Source: Paucibacter sp. PLA-PC-4 (lineage in GTDB: Bacteria; Pseudomonadota; Gammaproteobacteria; Burkholderiales; Burkholderiaceae_C). Taken from it: a stretch of DNA of 64,000 nt. Positions 1 through 9,593 of this stretch are shown here, one piece after another. The notes below the pieces were generated by a model, which did no database searches, was not told where the DNA came from, and saw only the letters and a list, made by a program, of their open reading frames with translations. Both the position numbers and the translations under genes were made by a program. Position 1 is the first letter of the stretch; every line of letters starts with the position of its first letter. The stretch spans positions 62,001-126,000 of the forward strand of contig NZ_JAPFGP010000007.1 in the NCBI RefSeq assembly GCF_026241155.1, written 5' to 3'.

Positions 1-972
1 GGCACCTTTGTGCACCGCCACGCCGTGCTGCACGACCAGAACCGTGAGAAGTTCGACGAAGGCACTTACATCCCGCTGCAAAACGTCGCCGAGGGCCAGG
101 CTCCCTTCGTCGTGATCGACTCCATCCTGTCCGAAGAGGCGGTGCTGGGCTTCGAGTACGGCTACGCCAGCGCCGATCCGGTGACCCTGACGATCTGGGA
201 AGCGCAGTTCGGCGACTTCGTCAACGGCGCCCAGGTCGTGATCGACCAGTTCATCGCTTCCGGCGAAGTCAAGTGGGGCCGCTCCAACGGCCTGACCCTG
301 ATGCTGCCGCACGGCTACGAAGGCCAGGGCCCGGAACACAGCTCGGCGCGCCTGGAGCGTTTCATGCAGCTGGCCGCGGACAACAATATGCAGGTGGTGC
401 AGCCGACCTCGGCCTCGCAGATTTTCCACCTGCTGCGTCGTCAGCAACTGCGCATGTTCCGCAAGCCGCTGATCATCATGACGCCCAAGTCGCTGCTGCG
501 CAACAAGGACGCCACCTCGCCGATCAGCGAATTCACCAAGGGTGAGTTCAAGACCGTGATCAGCGAGCAGAACGCCGAGATCGACGCCGCCAAGGTCAAG
601 CGCATCGTGGCTTGCTCGGGCAAGGTCTACTACGACCTGGTCAAGGCGCGCGGCGACAAGAAGGACGTGGCCATCATCCGCGTCGAGCAGCTCTATCCCT
701 TCCCGCACAAGGCCTTCTCGGCCGAGATCAAGAAGTACCCGAACGTCACCGACATCGTCTGGTGCCAGGACGAGCCGCAGAACCAGGGCGCCTGGTTCTT
801 CGTGCAGCACTACATCCACGAGAACATGGTGGAAGGCCAGAAGCTCGGCTACGCCGGTCGTCCGGCCTCGGCCTCGCCGGCGGTGGGTTATGCCCACCTG
901 CATCAGGAGCAGCAAAAGGCGCTGCTGGAGCAGGCCTTCGGCAAGCTCAAGGGCTTCATCCTGACGAAGTAA
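1..972 (+). CDS. sucA: 2-oxoglutarate dehydrogenase E1 component, 3' part only
   Basis: The gene enters from the left edge and has 323 codons before its TAA. SucA is the thiamine-diphosphate E1 subunit that decarboxylates 2-oxoglutarate in the TCA cycle and passes the succinyl group to the lipoyl arm of SucB. The visible part is the C-terminal pyrimidine-binding and OxoGdeHyase_C region. It has the family segment HRHAVLHDQ near the left edge, LPHGYEGQGPEHSSAR about residue 105, and the C-terminal HLHQEQQKALLEQAF. It is followed by sucB after a 78-base gap and then by lpd, the usual operon order. The start and the N-terminal two thirds lie outside the window. Confidence 0.97.
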   Translation, partial: GTFVHRHAVLHDQNREKFDEGTYIPLQNVAEGQAPFVVIDSILSEEAVLGFEYGYASADPVTLTIWEAQFGDFVNGAQVVIDQFIASGEVKWGRSNGLTLMLPHGYEGQGPEHSSARLERFMQLAADNNMQVVQPTSASQIFHLLRRQQLRMFRKPLIIMTPKSLLRNKDATSPISEFTKGEFKTVISEQNAEIDAAKVKRIVACSGKVYYDLVKARGDKKDVAIIRVEQLYPFPHKAFSAEIKKYPNVTDIVWCQDEPQNQGAWFFVQHYIHENMVEGQKLGYAGRPASASPAVGYAHLHQEQQKALLEQAFGKLKGFILTK

Positions 973-1050
973 GTTTGTGACCGCCCCGGCCCACCGCAAT
1001 AGGTGCTCAGCCGGGGCGCGACGCTTCAAGAACAGAAAGCAATAGACATC

Positions 1051-2301
1051 ATGGCAATCGTAGAAGTCAAAGTTCCCCAGCTGTCCGAGTCCGTCGCCGA
1101 GGGCACGCTGATCTCCTGGAAGAAGAAGCCCGGCGAAGCCGTGGCCATCGATGAGATTCTGGTCGAAATCGAGACCGACAAGGTCGTGCTGGAAGTGCCG
1201 GCCCCCAGCGCCGGCGTGATGGCCCAGATCGTCAAGAACGACGGCGAGAGCGTCGTCAGCGAAGAAGTCATCGCCCGCATCGATACGGACGGCCAGGCTC
1301 AGGTCAGCCCGCTGGAAGTCAAGGCCGTCGTGGCCACCGCGCCGGCTGCGCCCGCACCGGCGGCCACCGGCGGCAACAAGGGCGATGTGGCGATGCCCGC
1401 CGCCGCCAAGATTTTGGCCGAGAAGGGCCTGGCCGCCACCGATGTGGCCGGCTCCGGCAAGGACGGTCGCGTCACCAAGGGTGATGCGCTGTCCGCCTCT
1501 GGCAAGCCCGCAGCCGCCCCGGCCATCGCCGTGGCCGCTGCGCCTGCCGTCGCCAAGCCGCTGCCGGCCGTGGCCGCGCCTGTGGCTCCGAATCTGGGTG
1601 AGCGCCCCGAGCAGCGCGTACCGATGACCCGTCTGCGCGCGCGCGTCGCCGAGCGTCTGCTGCAGTCGCAATCCACCAACGCCATCCTGACCACCTTCAA
1701 CGAGGTGAACATGGCGCCGGTGATGGAGATGCGCAAGAAGTTCCAGGAGAAGTTCGAGAAGGAACACGGCGTCAAGCTGGGCTTCATGAGCTTCTTCGTC
1801 AAGGCCGCCGTGGCCGCGCTGAAGAAGTACCCGGTGCTCAACGCCTCGGTCGACGGCAATGACATCGTCTACCACGGCTACTTCGACATCGGTATCGCCG
1901 TCGGCTCGCCGCGTGGTCTGGTCGTGCCCATCATCCGCAATGCCGACCAGCTCAGCTTCGCCGATATCGAAAAAACCATCGCGTCCTTCGGCCAAAAGGC
2001 CAAGGATGGCAAGCTCTCTATCGAAGAGCTGACCGGCGGCACCTTCTCGATCTCCAACGGCGGCACCTTCGGCTCGATGCTGTCGACCCCCATCATCAAC
2101 CCGCCCCAGTCGGCCATCCTGGGCGTGCACGCGACCAAGGACCGCGCCGTTGTCGAGAACGGCCAGGTGGTGGTGCGTCCGATCAACTATTTGGCCATGT
2201 CCTACGACCACCGCATCATCGACGGCCGCGAAGCCGTGCTGGGCTTGGTGACGATGAAGGAAGCGCTGGAAGATCCGGCCCGTCTGCTGTTCGACATCTA
2301 A
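1051..2301 (+). CDS. sucB: Dihydrolipoyllysine-residue succinyltransferase, E2 of 2-oxoglutarate dehydrogenase
   Basis: A 416-residue E2 core enzyme that transfers succinyl from the lipoyl arm to CoA. The lipoyl domain occupies about residues 3-77, with the lipoylated Lys44 in ETDKVV. An Ala/Pro linker follows, then an E3-binding domain at about 128-165 and the catalytic acyltransferase domain. The active-site motif DHRIIDG near the C-terminus gives His387 and Asp391. I chose the ATG at 1051 because the protein then begins [14 protein letters not shown], exactly the family N-terminus. An in-frame start 48 bases upstream would add 16 unrelated residues. The 78-base gap after sucA shows no obvious terminator, so the genes are probably cotranscribed. 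Confidence 0.97.
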   Translation: MAIVEVKVPQLSESVAEGTLISWKKKPGEAVAIDEILVEIETDKVVLEVPAPSAGVMAQIVKNDGESVVSEEVIARIDTDGQAQVSPLEVKAVVATAPAAPAPAATGGNKGDVAMPAAAKILAEKGLAATDVAGSGKDGRVTKGDALSASGKPAAAPAIAVAAAPAVAKPLPAVAAPVAPNLGERPEQRVPMTRLRARVAERLLQSQSTNAILTTFNEVNMAPVMEMRKKFQEKFEKEHGVKLGFMSFFVKAAVAALKKYPVLNASVDGNDIVYHGYFDIGIAVGSPRGLVVPIIRNADQLSFADIEKTIASFGQKAKDGKLSIEELTGGTFSISNGGTFGSMLSTPIINPPQSAILGVHATKDRAVVENGQVVVRPINYLAMSYDHRIIDGREAVLGLVTMKEALEDPARLLFDI

Positions 2302-2317
2302 GCCGGAGACGAGATCA

Positions 2318-3739
<1,422 letters not shown>

Positions 3740-3761
3740 TCGCCGCAGGCGTTTCAAAGTG

Positions 3762-3792
3762 AAAGGGGCGGCCTCGGTCGCCCCTTTGTCTT
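3762..3792 (+). terminator. Hairpin terminator after lpdA
   Basis: The arms AAAGGGGCG (3762-3770) and CGCCCCTTT (3779-3787) enclose an 8-base loop and are followed by GTCTT. The T tract is interrupted, so read-through into zapE (start at 3805, no separate promoter seen) is possible. Confidence 0.6.
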
Positions 3793-3804
3793 GCTGGATT
3801 CCCG

Positions 3805-4905
3805 ATGACTTCTGTGACCGAGCTCTATCAGCAAACCCTTGCCGAGCGTGGCTACACGGCCGACGCGGCGCAGCTGCGCGCGATCGCTTCGCTGCAGCGC
3901 TGCCAGGACGAATGGGCCGACTACAAGTCGCGCCGCAGCAATGCGGTGACCAAGCTGCTGGTACGCCCGCCGCTGCCGCGCGGCGTCTATATGTACGGCG
4001 GCGTGGGCCGGGGCAAGAGCTTTCTTATGGACTGCTTTTTCCAGGCCGTGCCGCTGACTCGCAAGACCCGTCTGCACTTTCATGAGTTCATGCGCGAGGT
4101 GCACCGCGAGCTACAAGACCTCAAAGGCATCGCCGACCCGCTCGAGGAGTTGGGCAAGCGCATCGCCAAGCGCTTTCGGCTGATCTGCTTTGATGAGTTC
4201 CATGTCTCGGACGTCACCGACGCGATGATCCTGCACCGGCTGCTGGACTCCTTGTTCAAACACCGGGTGTCCATTGTCACGACCTCGAATTTTCACCCCG
4301 ACGGCCTCTATCCCAATGGCTTGCACCGCGACCGTATCCTGCCGGCGATCGAGCTGCTCAAGGACAAGCTCGAGGTCATCAATGTCGATGCCGGCACCGA
4401 CTACCGGCGCCGCAGCCTTGACCATGTCGAGCTCTATCACACGCCGCTGGATGCGGCGGCCGACGATTCGTTGACCCGGGCCTTCGAATCGCTGGCCGAG
4501 GCCCGCGACGAAGACCCGCTGCTGCATATCGAGCATCGCGAGCTGCGCGCGCGGCGCCGTGCCGGCGGCGTGGTCTGGTTCGATTTCCAGACCCTGTGCG
4601 GTGGCCCGCGCTCGCAGAATGACTATCTGGAGCTGGCCACCCAGTTCCACACGCTGATACTCTCCAACGTGCCGGCGATGCCGCCGCGCTTGGCCAGCGA
4701 GGCGCGGCGCTTCACTTGGTTGGTCGATGTGCTGTACGACCGGCGCGTCAAGCTGCTTATCTCGGCGGCCGTGCCTCCCGAGCAGCTGTATACCGAAGGG
4801 CCGCTAGCCCATGAGTTCCCGCGAACCATCTCGCGCTTGCAAGAGATGCAGAGTTCCGAATATCTTTCGCTGGCCCGCCGTGAGGTGGACACCTCGCTGA
4901 CCTGA
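3805..4905 (+). CDS. zapE: Cell division protein ZapE (AFG1-like P-loop ATPase)
   Basis: A 366-residue ATPase of the AFG1/ZapE family. In E. coli ZapE binds FtsZ and acts in late division under stress; the mitochondrial relative handles respiratory-chain proteins. Walker A is GGVGRGKS at residues 65-72. Walker B follows in LICFDEFHVSD, with Asp130 and Glu131. The length is usual for the family. Its position directly after sucAB-lpd is common in Burkholderiales. No separate promoter is evident between the lpdA hairpin and the start codon. Family assignment is firm; the role in division is carried over from E. coli. Confidence 0.93.
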   Translation: MTSVTELYQQTLAERGYTADAAQLRAIASLQRCQDEWADYKSRRSNAVTKLLVRPPLPRGVYMYGGVGRGKSFLMDCFFQAVPLTRKTRLHFHEFMREVHRELQDLKGIADPLEELGKRIAKRFRLICFDEFHVSDVTDAMILHRLLDSLFKHRVSIVTTSNFHPDGLYPNGLHRDRILPAIELLKDKLEVINVDAGTDYRRRSLDHVELYHTPLDAAADDSLTRAFESLAEARDEDPLLHIEHRELRARRRAGGVVWFDFQTLCGGPRSQNDYLELATQFHTLILSNVPAMPPRLASEARRFTWLVDVLYDRRVKLLISAAVPPEQLYTEGPLAHEFPRTISRLQEMQSSEYLSLARREVDTSLT

Positions 4906-4916
4906 AGACCCATGCC

Positions 4917-5531
4917 ATGTTCAAGACATCCCTCCTGCTGAGCCTGATGCTGCTGAGTGCCGCGTCGGTCGGTGCGGCCGGCGAGCGGGAGGCGCTGGCA
5001 GAGCAGCGCCGGCACATCGAGGCCCGGCATGCCCAGGCGCTGAAGGACTGCGCCCCGCGCTTCAATGTCAACGCCTGCGAGCAGCAGGCCCGGCTTGAGC
5101 GCGCGCAGGCGCTCAAGCCGCTGCTGGCGCGCGAGCAGGAGCTCGACAGCGCACAACGCCAGGCACGCGCCCAGGCCCAGCGCGAGCGCGTCCAGGCCAA
5201 GCAGCAGGCCTTTGCCAGCCAGGACGGCAAGCGCATGCAGCGCTCCTTGCTGGCCGACCTGCCTAGGCCGGCTGCGGCCGCGTCCAAGCCGCATCGTGTC
5301 GTCGACGATCAGGCCCATGGCCGCGCGGTGCAGGCCGAGATCGCGCGCGGCGAGCGCGCCGCACAACGGCGTCGCCAGCAGGCCGCCGATCGCGAGCAAG
5401 AGGCCCAGGCGCGGCGCGCGGCGGCACAAAAGCGTCAGCAGCAGCATGCGCAGTCCAGCAAGCCGGCGGCGAGCCTTCCGCAGCCGACTGCCGACGAGCT
5501 CGCCAAGCTGCCGCCAGCCCCCAAGCCCTAA
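4917..5531 (+). CDS. Secreted coiled-coil protein with a conserved-looking cysteine pair, function unknown
   Basis: A 204-residue protein that starts 12 bases after zapE. Residues 1-21 form a typical Sec signal peptide with an Ala-rich cleavage site, so the mature protein is probably periplasmic. The rest is rich in Gln, Arg and Ala in a heptad-like pattern, predicting long helix or coiled coil. Cys45 and Cys54 lie in CAPRFNVNAC and could form a disulfide. The C-terminal 25 residues are Pro-rich. I recall similar small Burkholderiales proteins with a C-x-x-R/K-F-x-V-N-x-C segment that carry no assigned function, so this is probably a lineage-specific family. Cotranscription with zapE is likely; no role can be assigned. 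Confidence 0.75.
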   Translation: MFKTSLLLSLMLLSAASVGAAGEREALAEQRRHIEARHAQALKDCAPRFNVNACEQQARLERAQALKPLLAREQELDSAQRQARAQAQRERVQAKQQAFASQDGKRMQRSLLADLPRPAAAASKPHRVVDDQAHGRAVQAEIARGERAAQRRRQQAADREQEAQARRAAAQKRQQQHAQSSKPAASLPQPTADELAKLPPAPKP

Positions 5532-5544
5532 GGCCGAAGGCCTC

Positions 5545-6312
5545 TCAGGCCAGCGCTTCCACCCGCACAATGGCCAGCGACAGGTTGTCGCCGGCCCCAT
5601 GAGCGCGCTGGCGCGCCTTTTCGATCAGCAACTCGGCGGCCTCGCGAGGCGGCAAGCCGTGCATCACGGTGCCCAGCTCGCGCGGGTTGAAGTAGTGCCA
5701 GAGCCCGTCGCTGCAGGCCAGCAGGCTGTCTCCGACCTGAAGCTGCTCGGTGATGTCCAGACTGGGCGTCGGTTCCTGCACCGTGCCCAGGCAGCCGGTC
5801 AACAGATTCGACTGCGGATGCACGGCCGCTTCGGCCTCGCTGATCTGGCCCTCGTCGATCAGGCGTTGCACGAAGGAGTGGTCCAGGCTGCGCTTGAGCA
5901 TCTCGGCGCCGCGGAAATGGTAGAGCCGCGAATCGCCGGCATGCACCCAGTGGCAGCGCCGGTCGGGGCTGACCAAAAAGGCCGCCAGCGTGCTGTGCGG
6001 CTCTTCTTCGGTGGCGATGGCGGTCAGCTTGATCATCAGATGGGCTTCGGCCGCCATCTGGGCCAAAAAGTCGGCCGGCGCCTCCTCGCCGGGCACATAG
6101 CGCTCGAACAACTGGCCGGCGGTCAGCACCACCTGGTCGGCCGCCTTGCGCCCGCCGCTCTTGCCGCCCATGCCGTCGGCCAGCACTGCCAACAGGCAGC
6201 CTGTCTGGCGCGCATGGCTGAACACCTCGACCTGGTCCTGCTGATACAGGCGGTCCCCGCGATGGGTGCCGGTGGCGGCGCTGAGTCGAAATCCGGGGGA
6301 GCTACGCGTCAT
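5545..6312 (-). CDS. PP2C-family serine/threonine protein phosphatase
   Basis: A 255-residue metal-dependent PP2C phosphatase. The metal ligands are visible: an Asp in RLYQQD (Asp26), ADGMGG at 45-50, then the GDSRLYHF, CSDGLWHY and GAGDNLSL motifs near the C-terminus. It has no signal peptide or membrane segment, so it is cytosolic and consists of the catalytic domain alone. I chose the ATG at 6312 (protein begins MTRSSPGF) because the further upstream start would add 19 residues rich in Ile/Val/Phe that do not fit the family. It is convergent with the secreted protein gene (13-base gap) and divergent from the YdcH-like gene. No partner kinase or FHA gene lies nearby, so the substrate is unknown. 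Confidence 0.9.
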   Translation of the reverse strand: MTRSSPGFRLSAATGTHRGDRLYQQDQVEVFSHARQTGCLLAVLADGMGGKSGGRKAADQVVLTAGQLFERYVPGEEAPADFLAQMAAEAHLMIKLTAIATEEEPHSTLAAFLVSPDRRCHWVHAGDSRLYHFRGAEMLKRSLDHSFVQRLIDEGQISEAEAAVHPQSNLLTGCLGTVQEPTPSLDITEQLQVGDSLLACSDGLWHYFNPRELGTVMHGLPPREAAELLIEKARQRAHGAGDNLSLAIVRVEALA

Positions 6313-6315
6313 GGC

Positions 6316-6342
6316 AAAAACTATGGGTTTCCCAAAAACTAT
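6316..6342. repeat. Two 10-base direct repeats in the divergent PP2C/ydcH promoter region
   Basis: CAAAAACTAT occurs at 6315-6324 and again at 6333-6342, 18 bases apart, separated by GGGTTTCC. The second copy overlaps a TATAAT box (6340-6345). It could be an operator for either divergent gene. Confidence 0.4.
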
Positions 6343-6345
6343 AAT
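6340..6345 (+). promoter_or_regulatory. Candidate -10 box for the ydcH-dinG direction
   Basis: A perfect TATAAT lies 57 bases upstream of the small gene at 6402. No convincing -35 box is seen at the right distance. Confidence 0.35.
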
Positions 6346-6401
6346 CGTCAACCGATGTCCAGCGTGCACTCAGCGCGCCATCCGTGCCAGCTTACCCTTT
6401 C

Positions 6402-6605
6402 ATGGATGAACAGCTTCACTCTTTATCGCGCCGCCTGATCGAATTGCGCATGGAACACGCCGATCTGGATGTGATGATCGATCAGCTGGCCCAGCAGCAC
6501 CCGCTCGACGAGCTCGCGCTGCGACGGCTTAAGAAGCGCCGTCTGGCGCTGCGCGATCTGATTTCCCGCCTGGAGCAGGCCAATGACCCGGCCGAACCGG
6601 CCTGA
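6402..6605 (+). CDS. YdcH/SlyX-like small coiled-coil protein (DUF465)
   Basis: A 67-residue cytosolic protein with two helices: MDEQLHSLSRRLIEL at the start, then a Leu/Arg-rich helix with LRRLKKRRLALRDLI. This is the standard DUF465 (YdcH) pattern of about 60-75 residues with a central HPLDELALRRLKK segment. The biochemical function of the family is unknown. The ATG at 6402 is preferred over an in-frame GTG at 6384 because it gives the usual family N-terminus. The dinG-like gene begins 15 bases downstream, so the two are probably cotranscribed. Confidence 0.85.
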   Translation: MDEQLHSLSRRLIELRMEHADLDVMIDQLAQQHPLDELALRRLKKRRLALRDLISRLEQANDPAEPA

Positions 6606-6620
6606 ACGAGGCACAGCCTG

Positions 6621-8651
6621 TTGAGCGAACAAGAAGCCGCGTCCCTGCGCGACCAGGACGACACCAGCGAGAAGGTCGTGAAGAGCGAGCTCGAGCAATG
6701 GGTGGCTGCCGCCTTCGACCGTGGCGGCCCGCTGTCCCGGGCCGATCCCGGCTATTCGCCGCGCGAGCCACAGCTGCTGATGAGCCAGGCGGTCGCCCGC
6801 GCGATGGCGCGGCGCGAGGCCCTGGTCGTGGAGGCGGGCACCGGCGTCGGCAAGACCTTTGCCTATTTGGTACCCGCCTTGCTGTCGGGCGGTCGCGCCC
6901 TGATCAGCACCGCGACCAAGAGCTTGCAGGACCAGCTTTTTCTGCGCGATCTGCCGCGCCTGTGCGAGGCCTTGCAGACGCCCACCCGCATCGCCTTGCT
7001 CAAGGGCCGCAGCAGCTATCTTTGTCTGCACCGGATGAAGCATGCACGCCACAGCGCCGAGCTGCCGGATCGGCGCGCGGTGATGTTGCTGGCTCGCGTT
7101 GAGCAATGGGCGCAGCAGACCGTCAGCGGCGATTTGGCTGAGATGGAGGGCCTGGACGAGCGCTCGCCCATCATCCCCATCGTCAGCTCGACGCGCGACA
7201 ACTGCCTGGGTTCGGACTGCCCCGAGTTCCGTGCCTGCCATGTCGTGAAGGCGCGCCGCGAGGCGATGGATGCCGATGTGGTGGTGGTCAACCACCATCT
7301 GTTCTTTGCAGATATGGCGCTTCGCGACAGCGGTGTGGCCGAGCTGCTGCCCGGGGTCGACGTCGCGGTGTTCGACGAGGCCCACCAGCTGCCCGAGGCC
7401 GGTGTGCAGTTTCTCGGCACCTTGCTGGGCACGGCCCAACTGCTGGATTTCGCCCGCGATGTGCTGGCCCAGGGTCTGAGCGAGGCGCGCGGCCTGCAGG
7501 ACTGGCAGGGCCTGCATGCCGGACTGGAGCGGGCTGCGCGTGAGCTGCGCTTGGTCTGCGCCGGCTCGATGAAGGAGGTGCGCGGCATCCTGAAGCTGCG
7601 GTGGCAGGAACGTGCCGGCAAGCCAGGCTTTGCCCAGGCACTCGGTGAAGTGGCACGAATGGCCGATTTGGCAGTCGAGATGCTGGCCACGGTCAACGAG
7701 ATCTCGCCCGACTTCGTGCGCCTGCACGAGCGCGCCCAACAACTGGCCGAGCAGGCCCGGCATTTCGCACAGGCTCCCGAGGCCGGTGATGTACGCTGGA
7801 TCGATCTGAGTCCCCACCAGGCGCGCCTGGTCGAGTCGCCGCTGGACATCCGCGATGCCATGCAGGAGCAGCTGGCGGGACCACCGAAGGCTTGGATCTT
7901 CACCTCGGCGACGCTGGGTGACGACGAGCGACTCTCCTGGTTCACCGAGCCGGCCGGCCTGGACAGCGCACGGGTGCTGCGGGTCGGTAGCCCCTTCGAC
8001 TATCCCGCGCATGCGCGGCTCTATATTCCGCGCGGTTTCCCCAAGCCCAGCGAGCCCGATCATCCGCTCGAAGTGGCGGCGATGGCGGCGCGCTGTGCCC
8101 GAGCGCTGGGTGGTCGCACCTTCGTGCTGACAACCACTTTGCGTGCCTTGCAAAGCATTGGCGACGCCTTGCGCGAGGAGTTCGAGCGCGGCTTCGATGC
8201 GATCAAGGTACTGGTCCAGGGCGCGGCGCCCAAGCGCTTGCTGCTGCAGCAGTTCATGGCCGACCCGCGCGCAGTCCTGGTCGGCTCGGCCAGCTTCTGG
8301 GAAGGCATCGATGTGCCCGGCGACGATCTGCAATGCGTGCTGATCGACAAGCTGCCATTCCCGCCCCCCAGCGACCCGCTGGTCGAGGCCCGGGTGCAGC
8401 GGCTCGAAGCTGCCGGCCGTAACGCCTTTGCCGAGTTCTTTATCGCCGAGGCCGCGATCGCGCTAAAGCAGGGTGGTGGCCGGCTGATACGAAGTGAAAC
8501 CGACCGTGGCCTGTTGATCGTCTGCGATCCTCGCATGGCGGGCATGAACTACGGCCGGCGCCTGCGCCAGGCCTTGCCGCCGATGACGCAGCTTGCCAGT
8601 GAGGACGAGGCGCTGGACTGGCTGCGCCTGCTGGCCGCCGAGCGGGCGTAA
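6621..8651 (+). CDS. ATP-dependent DNA helicase of the DinG/YoaA (XPD-like) family
   Basis: A 676-residue superfamily 2 iron-sulfur helicase. Walker A is AGTGVGKT at residues 72-79 and the DEAH box is at 252-255. Four cysteines between them (Cys135, Cys195, Cys200, Cys206) match the 4Fe-4S cluster of XPD/DinG helicases, which unwind 5'-to-3' and help resolve R-loops and damaged replication intermediates. No exonuclease domain is present. The length and the short inter-motif spacing look closer to YoaA than to E. coli DinG. Translation starts at TTG with a purine-rich GAGG upstream. The stop codon overlaps the A-tract of the bamD terminator. Although E. coli dinG is SOS-regulated, I see no LexA box in the 80 bases upstream. 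Confidence 0.92.
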   Translation: MSEQEAASLRDQDDTSEKVVKSELEQWVAAAFDRGGPLSRADPGYSPREPQLLMSQAVARAMARREALVVEAGTGVGKTFAYLVPALLSGGRALISTATKSLQDQLFLRDLPRLCEALQTPTRIALLKGRSSYLCLHRMKHARHSAELPDRRAVMLLARVEQWAQQTVSGDLAEMEGLDERSPIIPIVSSTRDNCLGSDCPEFRACHVVKARREAMDADVVVVNHHLFFADMALRDSGVAELLPGVDVAVFDEAHQLPEAGVQFLGTLLGTAQLLDFARDVLAQGLSEARGLQDWQGLHAGLERAARELRLVCAGSMKEVRGILKLRWQERAGKPGFAQALGEVARMADLAVEMLATVNEISPDFVRLHERAQQLAEQARHFAQAPEAGDVRWIDLSPHQARLVESPLDIRDAMQEQLAGPPKAWIFTSATLGDDERLSWFTEPAGLDSARVLRVGSPFDYPAHARLYIPRGFPKPSEPDHPLEVAAMAARCARALGGRTFVLTTTLRALQSIGDALREEFERGFDAIKVLVQGAAPKRLLLQQFMADPRAVLVGSASFWEGIDVPGDDLQCVLIDKLPFPPPSDPLVEARVQRLEAAGRNAFAEFFIAEAAIALKQGGGRLIRSETDRGLLIVCDPRMAGMNYGRRLRQALPPMTQLASEDEALDWLRLLAAERA

Positions 8652-8672
8652 AAAAGCCCGCTGCTGCGGGCC
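8650..8672 (-). terminator. Rho-independent terminator of bamD, overlapping the dinG-like stop codon
   Basis: Read on the minus strand: GCCCGC, loop AGCA, GCGGGC, then six T. The T run coincides with the last base of the TAA of the convergent helicase gene. On the plus strand the same hairpin is followed only by CTTGTC. Confidence 0.75.
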
Positions 8673-8691
8673 TTGTCTCCTGTGCTGTGGC

Positions 8692-9537
8692 TTACCAGAC
8701 CTGCCACCAGGCGCGCTTTTTGCTGGCAAAGCCGGCGCTCAGGTAGGCGCTGTCCGGGAAGTTTTGCTTCAGTACTCGCTCGGCGTCGTCGCGCAGCGGC
8801 TTCAAGTTCAGCTTCTCGTAGCTCTGCATCATGATGTAGAGCGCCTCCTCAGCCGACGGTGCGCGCTGGAACTCCGTCACCGCCTGCTGGGCACGGTTGG
8901 CCGCCGCGACATAGGCGCCGCGGGTGTAGTAGTAGCGCGCCACATGGACCTCGTAGCTGGCGAGCGTGTTGGTGATGTAGTCGACGCGCAGGCGCGAGTC
9001 GTCGGCGTACTTGGAGTCAGGAAACTGCTCGGCTACCTGTTTGAAGGCCAGCAAGGCATCCCGCGAGGCCTGCTGGTCGCGCTCCGAGATGTCCTGGCGG
9101 GCCAGGCGGCCGAACAGGCCCAGGTCCTCGTTGAAATTGACCAGACCTTTAAGGTAGAGCGCATAGTCCAGCGCCGCGCTCGACGGGTTGTTCTTGATGA
9201 AGCGGTCCAGCGTGACGATGGCAGCGGCGCGCTCGCCGCTGCGGTACTGGGCCCAGGCCAGATCGAGGCCGGCCTGCTGCGCCATCAGCGTGCCGGCGGC
9301 GCGGCCTTCGATACGCTCCAGCGTCTTGATGCCGCGGTCGTAGCTGCCGCTGGCGATATCGGCCTTGGCGTCTGCGTACAATTTGTCCAGATTGGCCTGC
9401 GAGTTCGGATCATCAGCCGGAGTGGAAGAGCAGGCCGCCAGCAAGGCCACGGCGCCGGCCACGACAAGCGTGACGAGCCGCGAGGCGGTTGCTGGGTTCG
9501 CCGGCGCCTGGGGGCGCTGCACGCAGTTTTCTGTCAT
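8692..9537 (-). CDS. bamD: Outer membrane protein assembly factor BamD, lipoprotein
   Basis: BamD is an essential lipoprotein of the BAM complex that binds the BamA POTRA domains. It consists of TPR repeats. The lipobox LLAAC places the acylated cysteine at residue 36. The following roughly 245 residues show BamD/ComL features: CSSTPADDPN after the cysteine, then repeated A-x-x-Y-D-R-G-I type TPR helices. The start is uncertain: ATG at 9537 gives 281 residues, an ATG at 9555 adds six, and neither has a clear ribosome-binding site. It is divergent from rluD, an arrangement conserved across many proteobacteria. BamB and BamA are encoded elsewhere in this window. Confidence 0.95.
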   Translation of the reverse strand: MTENCVQRPQAPANPATASRLVTLVVAGAVALLAACSSTPADDPNSQANLDKLYADAKADIASGSYDRGIKTLERIEGRAAGTLMAQQAGLDLAWAQYRSGERAAAIVTLDRFIKNNPSSAALDYALYLKGLVNFNEDLGLFGRLARQDISERDQQASRDALLAFKQVAEQFPDSKYADDSRLRVDYITNTLASYEVHVARYYYTRGAYVAAANRAQQAVTEFQRAPSAEEALYIMMQSYEKLNLKPLRDDAERVLKQNFPDSAYLSAGFASKKRAWWQVW

Positions 9538-9546
9538 GGTCCATGC

Positions 9547-9562
9547 CGGTGCCATGGCACCG
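9547..9562. repeat. 16-base perfect palindrome between bamD and rluD
   Basis: CGGTGCCATGGCACCG reads identically on both strands and lies just upstream of the bamD start, inside its predicted 5' untranslated region. It could be a protein-binding site or a structure blocking bamD translation. Confidence 0.5.
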
Positions 9563-9587
9563 AACTTCAGCTGAAATTGGAGAATTG

Positions 9588-9593
9588 ATTATA
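9588..9593 (-). promoter_or_regulatory. bamD: Candidate -10 box of the bamD promoter
   Basis: TATAAT on the minus strand, overlapping the first base of the rluD start codon. Transcription would begin near 9581. The -35 region is not recognisable. Confidence 0.4.

Noticed and set aside
6540-6620. LexA box upstream of the dinG-like helicase, as in E. coli.
   Set aside because: No CTGT-N8-ACAG pattern was found there, so SOS control of this helicase is not supported.
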